From Chlorokybus atmophyticus (taxonomy: Eukaryota > Streptophyta > Chlorokybophyceae > Chlorokybales > Chlorokybaceae), in NCBI GenBank assembly GCA_009103225.1, contig RHPI01002402.1, forward strand, positions 176,064 to 240,063: a stretch of 64,000 bases of DNA. The letters are read 5' to 3'. The notes under the pieces are model-generated. The model was given only the letters and a program-made list of their open reading frames with translations, was not told the origin of the DNA and did no database searches. A program made the position numbers and the translations under genes. Of this stretch, positions 44,950 through 57,826 are shown in pieces; within the stretch, counting starts at the first letter, position 1, and each line of letters starts with the position of its first letter.

Positions 44950-47800
44950 ATGGTGAACGGGCGGCAGGGAGGTGGTGCCGCCGGCGGCGGGGCGGCCGTG
45001 TCGGCGGGTGTGCACTTGTCAAAAGGACCTGATGGGCTCTACAACTTGGACCAGTTCTGGGCGGCGCACATGGCAGCCTTCAAGGAAAACTGCCCTCCGG
45101 CGACAGGTGTTGTTTGCGCACACTGACGTCGGTGTTGGTGACTCACCTATAGAACAGGCTGTTCTGTCTATGGCATTTGCAGCAGTGGCGATGTTGACTT
45201 GTGCGTGCATGGCAGAGTTATGTAATGGAGAAACATTTGTAAAGCAACCAGCTGGCAAGCTGGAGCGCCGACATGGTGTTTCGGGCAACAAACGCTCTGG
45301 AGCCAAGCGCCCTCTCAAGCAGCGTCAAGTGTTTGGGCTTCACGACGACAGGTTGCCACCCCCGCCACCGCCCTCACTACCCGCAGCGGACCCAACAACA
45401 CTGAACAACAGGTCACATAGTCTATGAGCTTGTAGTTGCATGCTGCACAGTGGCTGAGCTGACTAACTGCTGGATGCAGTTAGTTTGATTGAGCTGTAGG
45501 GCTCTGCCCAGCATGATGCTTACTGCAATGATGGCTTTATGTGTACCTTCTGCATTTTGCTGGGTGTCTAACGTTTGTTGTTTTCTCTGCAGTGCTATCA
45601 GTAACACACGCCACAACTACCTGCCGGATGTGCATCTAAAAAAGGGTGAGGATGGGTTGTTTGACCTTGACGAGTACTGGAGCGCGCACACAACTGCATT
45701 CAAGACGCAAACTCTTGGTGAGTGCAATGCACATGTGCAGCTTCAACACTCTTGTGCTTACAGTGTATGGCACACAAAAGCCACACACTGACATGTCACA
45801 CTTCTCTACTTCCCTCGTGCATGCCATTGCAGAGCTGTTGCCATTCATGTTGATGACATTGCTGGTTGGCTTGCAGGCAAGCAGATGCATGGCGATTCGC
45901 AATTGGACAAGCAATTGCTTGCGCTTGACATTGAAGGCATACCCAAGCGTTGGGAAGCAAGGCTGGCCAAACAGGACTTGCCAACTAAGAGGCCCGTCAA
46001 GCCCGCTCAGTACGGCAGGGATTTGTCACGTTTGCCTCCGTTCCCCAACACCAACAATGATGAGGACAGGGTGAACCAAGTCATCGGAGCACATCTAGCA
46101 GCGCTAGTCAGCCCAGCACCAGCACTACATGAATTAAGCCGTCCCAGTTCGGCAGCTACTTCTGGTCATGAGTCCAACAGCATGGACGTCAGCAGTGACA
46201 GTGATGACGATGTAGATGAAGCGCAAGGTTATGAGCCTGCAACAGACGACTGCACAGAGGGTCAAATTGTGTGGAATGGCATGCGCACGTCCTTTGGATT
46301 AGCAAGCTCCAGTGCCAGCGACGCTCTTGCTTCTCCAATGCAAGAGGAGCTGACTGTTGAGGCAATGGCGGCAGTTGACATTACAGTCGGTGCCATTGTA
46401 CCGCATGGCCTTGAAGCAGCTGATAATTTTGCAACTGATCAGACGGCGGGGATGCCGCCATCAGTAGACGTGCATGTGCAAGCAGCTGCTGAGGTTGCTT
46501 GTGTCGCACCTGAGTTGGTCGACGGCTGCACACAGACAAGTGCTGTGAGAGAGCTGCTTCCTCCGCCCAAGCCTTGTTCAGCACTGCCGCAGCCAGCAGC
46601 AGGAAGTGCACCAGCTGTGCTGCTAAGAGCAAAGCGGCTACTTCCAGGTGAGTCGGTCATGCAGTGTGTGCTTCTGCATTGAAGGCAAGTTACCAACGTA
46701 TGTGCATGACATCTCCTTGCTTGCAGAGAATGGCAGAGCCACTGCTACTCGCAGCAGCGGACGGCAGTCAGTCCAGCCAGCAACAGCTGTGGCACCTCCA
46801 CAGGAGTCTGGCAGCCCTCGTCGCCTGTCATTTGCAATGCCGTTCAGCAGAAGCATGCCTTCACCTGAGGCTGCGCCGTCTGCTTGTAGGCCATCGACTT
46901 CTTTCTCCCAACATGAGAGCGCACCTCTCGTGAGCCCACCTGTCGTGAGCCCACGGGACCCTGCATTAGCTCAAGAACAGGCTGTACCAAGTATGTTTGC
47001 TGAGCGCGGGAGCACACCTCCTATTGTTGAAGCAGCAGAGTTGCCTGCCGGGAAGGCCACTCCTGCACAGCCCAGCCACGAACACGAACAGTGCAACCAA
47101 GATCTGTCTGCTGTAGAGGTAAGCAGTACACAAGCAATGCTGCTTTGTGCTCTGTGAGTCCTAGCAAGTATCATCTCACATTGACATTGCAGGAGGTTGT
47201 TGAATGCTTGGAGAGCACTGCAGCTGCAACCAAGCAATGCGAAGCAGAGTTGAGCTCAGCAGTGGAAGCTCTATTGCTGGAAGAGGTAGGAGTCTGCACC
47301 CACAAACAGCAATTGCAACTTATGCTACCTAACTTATGGCAAATTATGCAGGCTCCAAAGACGCCAGCAGTACAGAAGCCGAAACGCCCGCGTGCAAAAC
47401 CAAATGAACGGTTGCGAAATCAACTGAAGGATAGGCAAAGTCTGGCTGGTGAGTTCAGTTTCAGTTGTACAGCATGTAAGTGTGTTGATAATGCAACCCA
47501 AGCATGACATCATATATGCTGCCATTTGGTTCGCAGCATTGCCACGCGCTGTGCGTACGAGGAGACCGCCATTAGAGTTTTGGCGCAACGAGCGTGTCCT
47601 GTATGCGCGTGAAAACCGCAGTACGTTTTTGCAGTTGTGTACCTGCTGACGATTTGTGGTTGCGGTTTGCTGTCCGCTGTAATATAAGAGTTTGCTGCTT
47701 CACAGGTTTGCCTGTTCCAGTTGAAGCGGTCTTGCGCTCTCCCGATCCCGTGTGGCCCAGGCCCAAAAAGCGAACAATGCTGGCTCTCAAGAACAAATAA
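44950..47800 (+). CDS. CENPC: CENP-C-like inner kinetochore protein
   Basis: CENP-C binds CENP-A nucleosomes and connects centromeric chromatin to the kinetochore. Nine exons (44950-45106, 45216-45411, 45593-45717, 45877-46647, 46727-47118, 47193-47285, 47352-47448, 47537-47620, 47706-47800), all GT-AG with matching phases, give about 669 residues. The CENP-C motif is at about 606-635: RQSLA, then RTRRPPLEFWRNERVLYARE, matching the plant form (R-RPLEYW-GER). The protein ends some 35 residues later without an obvious cupin domain, as in plants (Arabidopsis CENP-C is about 705). The N-terminus carries a motif twice, SKGPDGLYNLDQFWAAH (about 26-42) and KKGEDGLFDLDEYWSAH (about 132-148). The middle is acidic and disordered. 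Confidence 0.85.
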
Positions 47801-48643
47801 TGCGTAGCTTCCTGTACAGTACATAGTAATCGAGTATCTACATATACCAGCTTTGCCACTCATAATTCGGCTCACACGTTGGCCGTGCATGCTTCTGCAA
47901 GTTACCTCAGTGTGCTGTGGTGTCTGCAGCAAGTGCTGCATGCATATGTCTAATAAACTGCATGATGGCAACAGGTGCATTGATGGCACAGAGCCTACGC
48001 ACAGTTCATACCCGTTGCTGCAGACTTTGTTTGTTTACAATTCAGCCATCACCACTGCAGCTGACCTGGAGTTGGTGTGCTGTTCAAACCTCACAAATGT
48101 GTTGTTGGAGCCTCTGCGCCCAAACTGATGAACAGACCATCATGTCAAGATCGTTGGCCACTCTGCATTTTAGTGCCAACAGGTTGCATAGGGTACCAAT
48201 TGCAGTTAACCATGCAGTCGATGCATGTATGCAAGCTAGGCGTGGTTGCCACTCAACTCCTGCTTGTGGAGAGTGCACACATATAGTGCCTGCAGAAGTA
48301 GCTAGCCCGGCGGTCAAGTGTTTTATGTCTCAAGGTGTGCTGGTTGCTGTGCGAGTGTGGGACTGCTGTTGTTGGGCATATGCATCTCTTGCTCGCATCT
48401 TTCGTACACTGCGCATAACGCACTCCCTACAACAATCACGCAACACCAATTACTGATTTATTAGAAAACCCAAGCCATGTACGCATGCCAACATTTGACA
48501 ACCTACATCAAGTTGCAGGAATGCAATTTGTGCACATTCTTGCAGCTGCAGATGTGTGCTGTATACTGAGTCACATACAATAATTACATCACGTTACACT
48601 AGGTAAAGGCTGAAGCTGTGGTTGTCATAGTGCTCTTGCTAGC
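47801..48643. other. Convergent intergenic region between CENP-C and S1P
   Basis: Contains both 3' flanks, no gene recognised. Minus-strand TGTAA at 48598-48594 and 48588-48584 follow the S1P stop by about 50 nt. Confidence 0.5.
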
Positions 48644-51600
48644 CTACACAGGCAGTGACCTACGCTTGGCTCGATGTGGACGTTTTCGCCGTCTCGTCCT
48701 CCAGACACCAAAAACAAGAAGCAGCGCCGCTACGCAAGCACGTCCAGCAGTAAGTTTGCTGCTGGAACATGCATCACTGTGATAGCATGCAGCAACCATG
48801 CATTCGCTTGGTACCAGTAACGTACCAGCTAGAATCCCCACGCCACGCAGCAGCATCAGCTCTGCAGTCCTCAGATTGAGGGAGACATCCTGCTGGTAAT
48901 CATGTCAGGCTTGTCATGCACTGTCAGCAATGGTAACAACATCTGCATGAACAAACGCAAGCAACCAAGTACCTGCTCGTTGTACATCTTGGCGCGAAAC
49001 ATGTCTTTTGTCGTGCGGATCATTGTGGCGGCTGTGTTGCCCGTACGAGTGGAAGTCACTGGTTCGCTGTGCTCCACAGGTTTGACCGTCTGCGCCGCAC
49101 CGGCAGCTTTCTCTAGTTTGACTTCATTAATCAGCATGTTCGCCTGCGAGGCTCTATTGTGCGCTGCGTTGCTATCCACAACACTTTGGGTCTCTACCTC
49201 CTCAGGCTTCTTGACAGTAATGCTCGCAGTTACAGGCTGTTTCGGTGGGGTTCGCACAACCCTGCTGGCCGCGGCGTTTGATGGGGGTGGCAATGCTTGG
49301 GAAGTTTTGGAAGACTCAGTTGCTGTCATCACAACTGCAGCCGTATGCGCGGACTCTGTCTGGACGGTAGTATCAGCGATGCTTTCCCCATTGGGAGTAA
49401 ACAGCGGTCGCAATGCTCCAGCTGAGAATGGCAGTGGATCTTCCAGTGTTGACGTTTTTACAGGAACGGGTTGTGGACGGGTAGATGACATTGACTTCGG
49501 TATGTTATGCAACGGAGCGTTTGCGAGACACTGCCATCAGATGCGAATCAGCGTAATGTTTAGCATTGTGATCACATGCGTATCAAGCATGAGCATCAGT
49601 GTTGAACGTGAGCTGCAAATACCTGAGGTGTTCGTCCCAGCACCTGTGAGTACTCACTGAAGTTAACATCAGTGCGCCTCAGTGGCATGGGCATGTCAGC
49701 AGAACCCAAGGGTTCATGCAGAGCATGCTTGTGTGGGGGGAACAACTCCGCGTCATGTGAGCCGTGCATGCAGAACTCCAGCAGCTTCCTCAGCAGCCAG
49801 TAACAGTTGAGCACTTGATGGCTGCTGTCCAGACAGTTTGAATCGCCATAGGCCACAACTCGGCCGCCGGCGCCTTGTGAAGGTGAATGTTGCCATAAAC
49901 CCAGCACAGCGTGTTCACCAGCACTCTGCTGACCACTCTCAGGAACATGCGAGACAGATGCATCACGCTCACTCAGAGCAAAGGAGTGAAGCATGCCGCC
50001 TGCTGGAAAGCGAATGATTGGCACTCCAGCTGCATATGTGGCCCTTCCTCTCCCCATATTGATCTGGCCGTTCAGGATGTTGTCACCGAACGCAATCCCA
50101 AAGCCTGCCAACAAGTCGTTGATGGCCGGGATGTTTGCACCACCCGTCGCAGGCGTCCACCAGCTGCGCGTGTTGTCATCAAAGAAGCGCATCTTCACCA
50201 TGGTATCCACGTTGTACCAGTCAGCAAAAACCATCACAGAAAGACCGTGAACTACGACATCAACCTGCAGCTTCACAATCTCGTCCGGATGATACTCGTC
50301 TTCCAGATCCACCAGCATAAGCACGCCATAGTCTCTTGCATCAAAGCACGTGAAGGGAGAGCCAAGAATCTCCACAAAGTACCCAGCATCCCGCAGGTCG
50401 TCATACATGCCATGATAGTTTGTATGCGGGTGATCGCCATGCCAGTCCAAAATGTCCCGTACATCCAGCGAGTCTCTTGGAATGTAACCGGGCGGATAGC
50501 GAACATTGTGGTACTGATCCCACAAGATTCGTTTGTGCCGTGGTGGCGTGGGGATGACTTGAGCCTTGATTGGCATAATGAGAGAGCATTGGCGCTCTTG
50601 CGTCTCACCATGCTGAGGCTGTGACACCACAGTGAAAGTCACACGTCCTTCAACAGTGCCAGCATATGTTGCGCCCTCAGGCTTCACCCGTATGTACAGG
50701 CCAAGGTAGCCTGACCATGGCCACAAGACATCAGGATATGTGAACTGCACATCCAACAGCGCAGCGTGTTCTCCAGAAAATTCCCATACAGGTGGACTCT
50801 CCAGCCACCCGGTGACGCCCATGCCATTTAGAATGGTGGCATTGAACATCAACGGCATAGCGCCCGCATACAGCGGCTGGCGACAGAACGGCCACATGTA
50901 CGGGCAGTCCGTGAGGTCCAGAGAAGCAGGCAGGATGCTTGCGCGTGGTACATAGCTCTGCAAAATCGCCTCAGCAGCAACGACATTGAGGCGGCCGACA
51001 CCTTGCTCGTAGATGTGTGGCTCAGCCAGCCTGGCAGCGCCCTCGACCAAGGCTTGCTTCATCGACGCCGGGTTCAATGTTTGCCATCTGCGGCTTTCTG
51101 GCACAACGCTTGCCAAGAGGCACACAGCACCAGCGACGACAGGGCTAGCTACGCTTGTTCCCTGCATAGATACAAATGACGCGCTGTTGGTGTGAGCAGC
51201 TTGGCACAGTTAACAGGCTTGCGACACTCACCGACAAACTGCGACAACCACCGTTGGTCTTCGAGCCCATGACATCTCTCCCATACGCAACAATGTCTGG
51301 CTTGACGCGTCCATATCCCACAGGCAGTTCCCACGTGCTCATTCCCCGGGATGAGAAGGACGCTGCAGATGCACGCAGTGCTTGCTGAGACATGACCACA
51401 GCACATGCACATGTAGCAGACTAGCGGAGTACATACCAATGTGGTCGCTGTAGTCAATGCCACCAACACCAATCACATCCATCTGTGCACACCATGCGAC
51501 TATATGAGCCCAGATACTCGCATCACAACAGAAACCAGTGTGTACCCTACACCAAACCAAGTTTCCGGGAGAAAGCACCTGACTGACATATGTCATCCAC

Positions 51601-53584
51601 AAACTTGACAGCTGTGCCCCACCTGATCCGCTGGGTTATTGAGTGTGCCATAGAGCGGGCCATCATTTCCAATAGCAGAGACCATAATGATGTTATTTGC
51701 CGAGATCTCCCACACCTAGCAACGCATGCAGTCAACCCGTGTCGTAGACAACGCTGTCTGTGAATACAACAAGGTTCCACACAGTGAGAGGGGGGAGGGG
51801 TGTGTGGTGTGTGCGGAGGAGGCTCTGATGAGGCAGGGGTTTTGCTGTTTTCATCACAAGCTTGTTGTTTCCCCTCGCAAGTTAGCCGCAGCTGCTTACC
51901 TTTTCCACAAAGGGCCTGTCCAGATAGTCAGGTCCGCCAATGCTCAGGTTCAAGATATTCATCTCAGTGGCTACGGCATAGTTGAAGGCGTCAAGAAACC
52001 AAGATGTGTACGACACCTGTTGGTGAGTTTGTGTTGTAGAACCTTATCACTGCCAAGCATGGCTGTTCAAACAAACAGTACGCTTCGGTTCTAAATGATG
52101 TATTCGTCTTGCAGTACCTGTTCTGTCGTAAACACACGAAACGCGTAGATTTCTGTGTCAACAGCAAACCCATGGCATTGGTTGTCTTGACCAGCTATAA
52201 CTCCAGCAACAAACGTGCCATGGCCAAGGCCATCATTGAGTGTATTTTCATGTGTCCAGTTTGTGCGCTCCTAGCAACACAACGTCAGCTTTACAAAGTC
52301 TTGGATGGAATTGCAGGTTATGACTGAAAACCGTCCCACCTTGATGTTCTTGAAGTGAGGATGATCAGCTCGTATTCCCGTGTCGAAAACTGCCATTCTC
52401 ACGCCCTTACCCGAATAGCCCTTACTCCAGAGCTTATCTGCCTACAGATTTGGCACAGCAGTAGAGTCACTGCTGTGGTTCTTGCTTCACCACAACACTT
52501 TTGTGATTTCCACATATTGATCTCAAGCAGAGATTGACCAGCAACTACTCAAGCCGAAAGTGCCCTTACCTGAAACATGGACGTTATTGAAGACGCAGCT
52601 CCCATCAGCTTTCTGCGCGCGCTGTAAGTCGTAAGATTTCCTGCTTCAAGCTGTAGAGCTCTGTGAACACTGAACGAGGAAGCCGTCTGCAACCGCCCGG
52701 GGCCCTTGACTGGTGGGTCACTGAACCCATGCGGATGCCTTGAGGTTGAGAGCGGCTGCCGGAAATGCTTCCGCTGCGAGGAGACGTCTCGAACACCGCC
52801 AACGCTCTCAATGCGTGATCGAATCTTTGTGACCGCACTGTCTGCTATGCGAACTAGAGCAAAATCGGTTGGAAACGCCATTGCAGGATTGTTGCGCTCC
52901 ACCCATTGCCACTCTGCACTAGACTGCTCACCCAGCGCCTCCTCCAAAACAACCCTTAACTCATTCACTGGCCTGTAGCCGTGGAAACGAACTATATACT
53001 CTGCACTTGGAGGCAGTGCAGCGCTTGCTGTCGATGTTGCACCTGCTACGCAAGTCAATGAGAAACATGCTGAGGACACAGAATGCATATCAACACAGCC
53101 CCAATCCTGCACTTGCTTCATATTCTCAGCTGTGTGCAGTGAACAGGTTGTGGCCGTTCATTGCGAGATTGCAAAAGTCACAAGGTTTAGGGTCGTTTTA
53201 AGTATACACAATACGACTCATCATCCATTTGAGAATGCCACAGGGCAGTGCTTACGCACCTTGTAGTTGTTGCTGCGCAGTTGCCAGCACTTCTGCCAAT
53301 CCACCTTGCAGTGGCAAGCTGCAACGAAACACATCACTTGCGGTGGAGTTACCATTTGTATATACATCCGACTCGCTACATTGCTGAAACGCAGACAACA
53401 CAAGACCAAACTCCGTCAAGGCTGACGGGTGTTGCCGCTCCCGACTAAAGAAACCAGAGGCCAGCTCATCCCTGGGGGCACTTTCACAAACGCCGTCTTG
53501 GCCAGCTGCTGCATCTAACGCAAGCAACACCAGCAGCCAGCAGCTCCGCAGCAACAACCGCGCCCTCCTGCACGGGGCCTCCAT
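48644..53584 (-). CDS. S1P: Site-1 protease (subtilase SBT6.1 / MBTPS1 type)
   Basis: Golgi membrane serine protease that makes the first cut in membrane-bound transcription factors. Eleven exons (53584-53260, 53042-52570, 52441-52340, 52270-52118, 52016-51900, 51715-51623, 51482-51437, 51362-51232, 51161-49623, 49530-48973, 48892-48644) with consistent phases give about 1261 residues. There is a signal peptide ([19 protein letters not shown]), a prodomain ([34 protein letters not shown]), then the catalytic triad: Asp in MAVFDTGI, His in [11 protein letters not shown], Ser in [11 protein letters not shown], with oxyanion Asn in [10 protein letters not shown]. Family-specific [20 protein letters not shown] follows. 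The C-terminus has an extra low-complexity stretch, a membrane segment ([13 protein letters not shown]) and a basic tail ([14 protein letters not shown]). A 64-nt intron in the last exon cannot be excluded but would destroy the tail. Confidence 0.94.
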
Positions 53585-54051
53585 CGCCCCGGAGCAGGCG
53601 GCCTACCACCATGCGGCTACCGCCGCCCATCCACAGCACAACGTGATAGCCACGCCTTGACTCGACTGCACCAGCGCAGCCCAGGCTTTAAGCTCCACAG
53701 CAACAAGCTGCTACTGCTGCCCGCCTTGCAGGCTGCCAGTTGCAGCCAAACCACCCAGCTACCTATCTGCCACGCCACCAGCCCTTGCTTTGCCAAGATT
53801 GACGCTGCAGGACCAGCTCTAACAATCCTGATCCCCGCCGTCTCGACAACGACGCCAACCACCTCGACCACCACGCCAACCACCTCCTCGCCCGCGTGCT
53901 CAACGCCACCTGCCTTTACATTGTTACGGCGCACCCAAAGGGAGGTTCAGTGTCTTAACGGGGAGCACAGGTATTAAGCAACTTAACACTGCTGTTCTAC
54001 CGAAAGAGTTAAGCGACTTGATGGCCAAGCAGCACGTCACAGAGTGGCAGC
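53585..54051. promoter_or_regulatory. Divergent promoter region between S1P and histidinol-phosphate aminotransferase
   Basis: 467 bp between the start codons. An open frame with acc-rich repeats (about 53845-53890) is judged non-coding. Confidence 0.4.
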
Positions 54052-56474
54052 ATGGCGGCGGCGGCAGCGGGGTTGGGGTCTGGGGTGGGTGTGGTTGCAG
54101 AGAGGTGTTTCTTGTCTGGGGATGTTGTCTGGCAGAGGCGGCGGAGGTCGTCGTCGCAGCCTGCCAAAGGGAGAGCTGTGGCAATGGCCGCGCCGAGCGG
54201 CGGCGCTGGGGCGGTGGCAAGCGACGCCGCTGCGACCACAGCCCCGTCGCGCGCTGCGGAGGACTTTGTGCGACCTCACATGCGGAGACTGGCTGCGTAC
54301 ACTCCCATAGAGCCGTTTGAGGTAGTTGCTGCTGCAATGGATGCTGTTGGCGTTGCCTTCAATTGGCTGCGAATGGCTCGTAGATATCAATGCTAATGCG
54401 TGTGAACAACAAATAGCTGTCTACAAGCAAGGTGGTGCTGCAGCCCTCATCCTCTAGAACAGTTCTTCATGCTGAGGTTATTTGACACACTTGGACATGA
54501 TGCATTGTGCACTGGCGCCATGCGCATTGCGCCAATACACAATGCATCATGTACAATGCAAACACATGGTGCATACGCATTGCTCTACTGCACTAGCGTC
54601 AACGGGCCACGGATAAGGCGCAACCCACCGATAAGGCGCAGCTCGTTGCAAGGCCTGCCAGTGGCCATTGACTCGAAAATGCTGGTGAAGCTTCGAGCAC
54701 ACTAACAATTGAGATTCCGCGTGTAGCTATGCCAAATGCCAGCGACTGCTGTCACGTGGCTGACAACTTGTGTTCATTAAAGTTATATCCAATCGTTGTG
54801 TGCCTGACAAGGCCTGCGATGCAGGTTCTGTCAAAGAGGCTTGGCCGAGCACCAGCGGAGATTGTCAAGCTTGACGCCAATGAGAATCCTTATGGCCCGC
54901 CCCCGGAGGTGTGGACACTACCCCTTGCTATTGCGCCTGCATGCCCTCTCCAACACTCGTTCATTGCTGCATGCAGGTTTTGGAAGCTCTTGGCAACATG
55001 CAGTTCCCGCATATTTATCCGGACCCAGAGAGCAGACAGTTGAGAGCTGCTCTTGCAGAGGACACTGGTGTTCCTAAGGAGAATATTCTTGTTGGCTGTG
55101 GCGCAGATGAGCTTATAGACCTACTTATGAGGTAAGGTGGCCAGCCACATCTGTTGTGTATACCAAATTTGATGTACACAACAAGCACGCTTGCTCTAAA
55201 TAGTGACAGTAGCCTAAGCAGTGGATGGTGGTGCCCTTGCAGGTGTGTCCTTGATCCTGGTGATGCAATCGTGGACTGTCCTCCCACCTTCACCATGTAT
55301 GCATTCGATGCTGATGTGAACAATGCGCGTGTTGTCAAAGGTGTGTGTCCTGCTGTTAAGCATGCCAAGCGTGCAGTGCTAGCAGTGGTCGCCCAAACGT
55401 GTTTAGTTGTCCACACTGCGTGTACCTGTGTCTTTGTTGGTGCTCACATAAACATGCTGTCTTTCAGTGCCACGACTGCCAGACTTTCGCATTGATACGG
55501 CTGCCGTGGAAGCCGCAGTTGCTGCACACCAACCCAAGATGGTCTTCTTGACCTCTCCAAACAACCCAGACGGCAGGTTGCAGAACAGGACAGATGCATG
55601 TTACCCCACTTCAATGTGTATATATGCAATCCGCTTACACAGGCTTGCCTTGTGCAGTGTGATGTCAGATGAAGACCTCCTGCGTGTGCTCAGATTGCCT
55701 GTGCTTGTGGTCTTGGATGAGGCCTACGTTGAGTTTGCTACCGAGCCTTCTCGGTCCCCTTGGGTCTTGAAACACGACAACTTGGTCGTGCTGCGCACAT
55801 TTAGCAAGCGAGCAGGTATATACACCATCCGTCAGCATTGTGTGTGCATACATGCATTTGTCTGAACTGTGGTTGCTGCAGGTCTTGCAGGCTTGCGGGT
55901 TGGTTACGGAATGTTTCCCTCCGGATTGATTAAGTACCTTTGGCGAGCAAAGCAGCCCTACAATGTGTCCGTAGCGGCTGAGGTCGCTGCTTGCGCTGCA
56001 TTGCAAAACAAAGCCTACTTGGAGGTGAGTATGTACAAACATCATGATGTACTCCATGATGTGTCACCGTGTCCGGTACGTATTTTGTAACTTTATGCAT
56101 GCTGCAGAGTGTGAAGAACAAGCTCCTGTCCGAGCGCGACAGGTTGATGGGCTTACTCAAGGACATTCCATTCTTGACGCCTTTCCCCTCAGCTGCCAAC
56201 TTCGTCCTTTGCCGCACAGAGGGCAGAGATGCTGGTGAACTCAAGGTACAGTAGCAGGTTGTGCGGGCGGTGGTACATAGTTTCGTTTTTTCCGGTTGCA
56301 TCTCTGTGCATGTCATGTTCATTACGATGGGGATTGGTGCAGGCTGCCCTAATGAAGGAAGGGGTAATGGTGCGTCACTACAATAAGCCTGAGTTGTCAG
56401 GGTATATCAGAATATCTGTTGGTAGGCCTGATCAAACAGATGCGCTGATGGCTGCAATTGCAAAGGTCTCCTAG
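54052..56474 (+). CDS. HISN6: Histidinol-phosphate aminotransferase, plastid-targeted
   Basis: PLP enzyme of histidine synthesis, converting imidazole-acetol phosphate and glutamate to histidinol phosphate. Nine exons (54052-54321, 54825-54908, 54977-55131, 55243-55340, 55468-55576, 55658-55815, 55882-56024, 56108-56245, 56343-56474) give 428 residues. The first 70 or so are A/R/S-rich with no acidic residues at the start, like a plastid transit peptide. Then [80 protein letters not shown] and [17 protein letters not shown] with the PLP lysine at 55806-55808 are all canonical, ending with [11 protein letters not shown]. Every catalytic feature is intact. Confidence 0.96.
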
Positions 56475-57826
56475 CCATTTCCTTCAATGATAGCAATTCT
56501 ATGCCTTGAGATGAGGATCATTGCATGTATTGTGCATGTTACTGCCCTAATGGAAGAAGTAATGCCCACGCTTGCAGTCCTCATCTGCTCAAGAAGCTTC
56601 TATTGAGCACCTCTATGTAGATTGTGATGAGGTTCGCGCCCTACTGAAATGTTCGGGTGTTAGCAATGTCATAAGTGCAATATGTCTTTATCTGATACAG
56701 GCAAGCAAAGCCCTCAGTTAGCAGCTGTTGGTTGGGTGAGTCTCGTATAATTGGCAATGACTTTCTTTCAAACATATGTGAAAAGAACTTTTTGCATGAA
56801 AGTGGTACGTCTTTTTGCAACTTGTAAGGGACAACGTGGTAATTGCCATTAATACAGGCAAGCAAAGCCCTCGGTTAGCAGCTGTTGGTTGTGAGTATCG
56901 TGTAATTGACAATGACTTTCAATTAAATATATTTGAAAAGCAATTTTTACATGAAATGGGTACAGGTTTTACAACTAGCAAGAGACGATGTGGTAATTGC
57001 CATGCATGGCAATCCAATGCAATCAATAAACATGTCGATTGCACTATGCTAGGCATGATCTGAATCAATCTGGTGTTATCATAACTTGTTTACGCTTAAA
57101 GCATAATAAATGTGTAATAAAGGATTCAATCGAATGACATTTTATATGTCGATATAAAGTTATACAATCAGAACACCCGTAAAAGTCAGATTCTTGTACA
57201 CACGGACATTGTTGTACTTATAATATAAGCCAGCATAGTCTAGACTGGAATATTCGGTTGATTATGATGACGTATAAGTCTTTACATCAAATATATTAAA
57301 CGAAATCATTGTTCACAATGCCCTACCATTAAAAGTATACCCTCCTCCATTTTGTCAAGGGTAGGTTCATCAAGGAGTACCCAATGAGCACTTCTCATCG
57401 AATTCAAAACAAACGTTGTGTATAAATTCATTTACGTAAGAATAAATTGAAATTACAGTGCGTTTCCTCTTATAGCGTAATAACTGTTGCAGAATTTCAT
57501 GAATTATTGTAGGCCTAGTTGCAGCGCCATGATTATAGCGAGGAGACTCCTGAGCTGGCATGGCGGGCGACTCCCGACCGCATGTAAGCTGTGCGGTTTT
57601 GTGCAGTCAGGGCACAAGCGCAAAAGCCTTGTGCGCTTCTAGAGATATCAGCTGCACATGTGATGGCAAAGATGCCTTCCTGACTCTGTGCAGGGGCTTG
57701 TGGTGGTGGCGGCGGTTGCCGAAGTGGGGGCGGCGCCGGCAAGGTTTCCAGCTGTCCCTTGCAATCTTTTTGCTTGTCTTCCAAGCTCCAATTCTCGCCT
57801 GTCTTTGAGTTCAAGCAGCAGCAAGG
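56475..57826. other. Intergenic, AT-rich, with a tandem duplication
   Basis: No gene recognised. 56640-57540 is clearly more AT-rich than the flanking genes. 57550-57826 is probably promoter and 5' leader of the splicing-factor gene. Confidence 0.5.
56693..57007 (+). repeat. Tandem duplication, period about 157 bp
   Basis: The unit starting tacaggcaagcaaagccctc recurs at 56853, with shared gttagcagctgttggttg, aatgactttc and gtggtaattgccat. The copies have diverged by substitutions and indels. One copy reads as an open frame (GKQSPRLAAVGCEYRVIDND), the other does not. Confidence 0.8.

Noticed and set aside
44972-45427. 151-codon frame as a separate gene
   Set aside because: Its 3' half is exon 2 of CENP-C in the same frame; the 5' half crosses exon 1 in another frame and intron 1.
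47917-48456. 179-codon frame downstream of CENP-C
   Set aside because: Lies in the convergent 3' region, cysteine-rich by composition, no family resemblance and no splice support.
53657-53977. 106-codon frame between S1P and HISN6
   Set aside because: Low-complexity T/P/S translation across a divergent promoter; no homologous motif.
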